Positions 43,862 through 46,052 of a stretch of 46,052 nucleotides of DNA are shown piece by piece (within the stretch, counting starts at the first letter, position 1; each line of letters begins with the position of its first letter). Under the pieces are notes generated by a model. The model was not told where the DNA came from. It saw only the letters and a program-made list of their open reading frames with translations, and searched no databases. This DNA comes from an uncultured Crocinitomix sp. (GTDB lineage: Bacteria; Bacteroidota; Bacteroidia; Flavobacteriales_D; Crocinitomicaceae), in assembly GCA_905478225.1 (NCBI GenBank), contig CAJQHR010000041.1:1-46052 (forward strand), read 5' to 3'. The position numbers were made by a program, and so were the translations under genes.

Positions 43862-43915
43862 AACCGTCAAGTTGTACATTTTGAAAGCATCTATGTATAA
43901 CTAGACGGTTTTTTT
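43862..43915 (+). terminator. rho-independent terminator of rocD
   Basis: AACCGTC and GACGGTT close a longer stem: the inner arms AGTTGTACAT (43870-43879) and ATGTATAACT (43893-43902) pair over 10 bp with one G-U, and a single A-A mismatch separates the parts. T7 follows directly. Only the plus strand has the T run. Confidence 0.85.
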
Positions 43916-45230
43916 ATTCCACAATAATATGTTCCAATAACTCCACATTTACCAAGTTATCCGAATCAATTTCGGTGAGTTTAACCTTTACGGTTTGATT
44001 GATTAGATTGGGGTTGAATGGAATTTTAACTTTGACATAATTCTCAGTAAAACCGTTCATTACATCTCCATTTTCTTCCCCTTCAAATAAAACACTTTTT
44101 GATTTCCCGATTTGCGTTTCATAAAATGCACGGCGTTTTTTATCGGATAAAATCTGCATTTGTTTGCTGCGTTCTCTTCTAATATGAATTGGAACAGCAT
44201 CTGCCATTTTTTTAGCAGTTGTGTTAGCTCTTTCAGAATAGGTAAAAACATGCAAGTATGAAATATCGAGGTCTTTCAATAAATTAACGGTCGTCATAAA
44301 TTCTTGCTCCGTTTCTCCAGGGAAACCTACAATAACATCAACACCAATGCAGGCGTTCGGCATTAACTCCTTTATTTTTGCTAACCGCTCAACATATAAA
44401 CCGCTCAAATACTTGCGGCGCATAGCTTTTAATAAAGTATCAGACCCGGATTGAAGCGGAATATGAAAATGGGGAACGAAACGTTTTGATTGTGCAACGA
44501 ATTCAATGATTTCATTACTTAAGAGGTTGGGTTCAATTGAAGAGATTCGAAAACGCTCTATTCCTTCAACGGCATCTAAAGCCTGAACTAATTCAAAAAA
44601 GTTTTCTGATTCACCCTGACCAAAATCACCTATGTTAACGCCAGTTAGCACAACCTCTTTAATAGCAGTTTGCGCAATTTTTTCAGCTTCGGAAACGGTT
44701 TCTTTTAAGCTGGCGTTTCTGCTTTTTCCTCTTGCCAACGGAATGGTACAAAACGTGCAAAAATAATCACAACCATCTTGTACTTTGAGGAACGAGCGGG
44801 TGCGATCTCCCATGCTAAATGATGGCACAAAGTTTTTTGTCTCCTTAATTTTAACCGCCTCAACTTTAGCAATTTCGTTTTTTTCTAATTCATTGACATG
44901 GGCCAATATATTAAACTTCTCGTTGGCGCCCAACACTAAATCAACGCCTGGAATTTTACTAATTTCGGTGGGTTTTAATTGGGCATAACAGCCAATCATT
45001 GTTACAAAAGCTTGTGGGTTTATTTTTAAGGCACGTTTAACGACTTGGCGGCATTTTTTATCCGCGTTTTCTGTTACTGAACACGTGTTAATTACAAAAA
45101 TGTCGGGTGTATCGGTGAAATCAACCTTTGCATAACCTTCACTTTCGAAATTACGCGAAATGGTTGATGTTTCCGAAAAATTCAGCTTACATCCCAAGGT
45201 GTAAAAGGCTACTTTCTTGTATTGATTCAT
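43914..45230 (-). CDS. mtaB: tRNA (N6-threonylcarbamoyladenosine(37)-C2)-methylthiotransferase
   Basis: Radical SAM enzyme that adds a methylthio group to t6A37 of tRNA. With the ATG at 45230 (MNQYKKVAFY) it is 438 residues. The N-terminal MTTase domain has C14 (LGCKLN), C50 (NTCSVTENAD) and C81 (GCYAQ), binding the auxiliary cluster. The radical SAM CxxxCxxC motif is C154, C158, C161 (GCDYFCTFC). A TRAM domain closes the protein (KVKIPFNP ... LVNVELLEHI). An upstream TTG at 45240 would lie inside the promoter -7 box, so it is rejected. The N-terminal GCKLN (MtaB) rather than GCQMN (MiaB/RimO) supports the specificity call. Confidence 0.9.
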   Translation of the reverse strand: MNQYKKVAFYTLGCKLNFSETSTISRNFESEGYAKVDFTDTPDIFVINTCSVTENADKKCRQVVKRALKINPQAFVTMIGCYAQLKPTEISKIPGVDLVLGANEKFNILAHVNELEKNEIAKVEAVKIKETKNFVPSFSMGDRTRSFLKVQDGCDYFCTFCTIPLARGKSRNASLKETVSEAEKIAQTAIKEVVLTGVNIGDFGQGESENFFELVQALDAVEGIERFRISSIEPNLLSNEIIEFVAQSKRFVPHFHIPLQSGSDTLLKAMRRKYLSGLYVERLAKIKELMPNACIGVDVIVGFPGETEQEFMTTVNLLKDLDISYLHVFTYSERANTTAKKMADAVPIHIRRERSKQMQILSDKKRRAFYETQIGKSKSVLFEGEENGDVMNGFTENYVKVKIPFNPNLINQTVKVKLTEIDSDNLVNVELLEHIIVE

Positions 45231-45239
45231 AATGCGGTG

Positions 45240-45274
45240 CAAAGATAAATATTATTCCATTCATCTTTACGCAA
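45240..45274 (-). promoter_or_regulatory. promoter of mtaB
   Basis: Minus-strand TATCTTTG (45240-45247) with TTG at 45272-45274, 24 bases apart. It implies a very short leader before the ATG at 45230 and fixes that ATG as the start. Confidence 0.42.
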
Positions 45275-45590
45275 AATTGCGCCATGGTCGATCTCTTATT
45301 TAAGATTTGTTAAATTATGCTTGGTTCTGGAAGTATTATAGATGCAGCGTATTTGCCAAAGAATTGAAGTTTTAGCCGAAGTCCATCTTAAATTTCTGAT
45401 TTTTAAGATATGGATAGCTAAACTTGATACCAACTAACTAATCCAAATATTTGCAAGGATTATTACCCTGAAGCTGGATATTTAATTATCTTTAACTTGT
45501 GGCGCAAACCTAAGAACTTTAGCTCATTTATTTAAAAGTCGAGTTTAGGTTAAAAGTCAACATACACCAACCTTAAGAAAAAAACAAAGA
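45248..45590. other. intergenic stretch between mtaB and the DUF4328 gene
   Basis: About 340 AT-rich bases with no convincing ORF or RNA gene. A weak hairpin with 6-bp arms (TAATCC / GGATTA) lies at 45439-45462. Nothing else stands out. Confidence 0.5.
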
Positions 45591-46052
45591 ATGAATAAGA
45601 TTTTAGACAATAGAGAGCGGGCAAAGAATACCATAATTGCTTTTTGGGTAATGTTAGGCGTTTATGTAATTATTTTAGTTTCAGACTTTATGGAGTATCG
45701 TCTCTTAACTGGTGATTGGATGACATTAGTTCGAGATGCTGACGCCAACGATACACGACAAGTTGCTGTAGCCTTAATAGCTATGGTGTTCCAAATTGTA
45801 CTTATCGTACTTTTCATTCAATGGTTTAGACGTGCTTATAATAATTTGCACAAGGCTGGAGAAAAAGGCTTAGTTGCCTCTGAGGGATGGGCAGCAGGTT
45901 ATTGGTTTATTCCAATAGCGAATTGGTTTAAGCCTTACCAAATTATGAGAGATATTTGGAATCGTACGCAAAGCTACGTTGGTGGTGACGTAGATGAGTT
46001 AAGCGAAACATATGATGTAATTATAGATGGAGGAAGCGATCACGAAACAGCT
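45591..46052 (+). CDS. DUF4328 membrane protein, 3' end outside the window
   Basis: The first 154 codons of an open frame cut by the window edge. Two transmembrane segments are visible (IIAFWVMLGVYVIILVSDF and ALIAMVFQIVLIVLFIQWF), followed by the conserved DUF4328 core: FRRAYNNLHKAG, GWAAGYWFIPIANWFKPYQIM and the start of RDIWNRTQ. The family is of unknown function and typically has three or four membrane segments, so the missing part should contain at least one more. The start ATG follows an A-rich sequence typical of the phylum's weak ribosome sites. Confidence 0.75.
   Translation, partial: MNKILDNRERAKNTIIAFWVMLGVYVIILVSDFMEYRLLTGDWMTLVRDADANDTRQVAVALIAMVFQIVLIVLFIQWFRRAYNNLHKAGEKGLVASEGWAAGYWFIPIANWFKPYQIMRDIWNRTQSYVGGDVDELSETYDVIIDGGSDHETA

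Overview
The window looks like the chromosome of a low-GC member of the Bacteroidota, most likely Flavobacteriales (a Crocinitomicaceae/Fluviicola-like relative; the family is inference). Support: six secreted proteins end in a type IX secretion (T9SS) type A sorting domain, several genes have the TANNTTTG -7 box of this phylum, glutamine synthetase is the type III form, and DUF1501/DUF1800, Omp28 and a Tyr-tailed BY-kinase remnant are present. No tRNA, rRNA, CRISPR array or prophage was seen. The only mobile DNA is the 3' end of an IS1595-like transposase gene at the left edge.

Layout. (1) 0-4.6 kb: IS remnant, then a two-gene NAD-linked formate dehydrogenase (minus). (2) 4.7-7.4 kb: RDD membrane protein and a D-Ala-D-Ala carboxypeptidase. 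(3) 7.5-13.2 kb: an exopolysaccharide/capsule cluster (asnB, glycosyltransferase, wza-like, wzc-like, rfbC, wecA-like) in which four of six genes are broken by frameshifts, nonsense codons and large internal deletions, while the wza-like gene and rfbC are still open. (4) 13.3-16.1 kb: intact uvrA. (5) 16.3-20.7 kb: a secreted-protein gene interrupted by an in-frame TAG, a telomere-like heptamer array, a CocE-type secreted hydrolase and an ankyrin protein. (6) 20.8-24.4 kb: a minus-strand block of two paralogous secreted proteins and two translationally coupled cupredoxin proteins that together carry the full ligand set of a multicopper oxidase. (7) 24.5-31.2 kb: acyl-CoA carboxylase beta subunit, divergent Nudix gene, Omp28-like T9SS protein, two unknowns plus a small ORF, a lipoprotein and an sHSP. 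(8) 31.5-37.8 kb: glutamine synthetase III and a DUF1800/DUF1501/discoidin-like T9SS operon. (9) 37.9-46.05 kb: PPK2-like protein with altered catalytic motifs, M42 peptidase, YigZ protein, a conserved unknown, a small unknown, ornithine aminotransferase, MtaB and the start of a DUF4328 protein cut by the window edge.

How the genes fit together. Most loci are housekeeping or secretion cargo. Two items go beyond routine annotation. One is the coupled cupredoxin pair: the upstream protein supplies two HxH motifs, the downstream one supplies an HxxHxH, an HCH and type 1 ligands plus the only sorting signal, suggesting a two-subunit (split) multicopper oxidase at the cell surface. The other is the tightly bounded erosion of the polysaccharide cluster, which suggests recent loss of a capsule or matrix in this strain, or a badly assembled patch. 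Candidate operators lie between the carboxylase and Nudix genes (tandem 14-mers) and between hsp20 and glnN (a perfect 10-bp inverted repeat with centres 40 bp apart).
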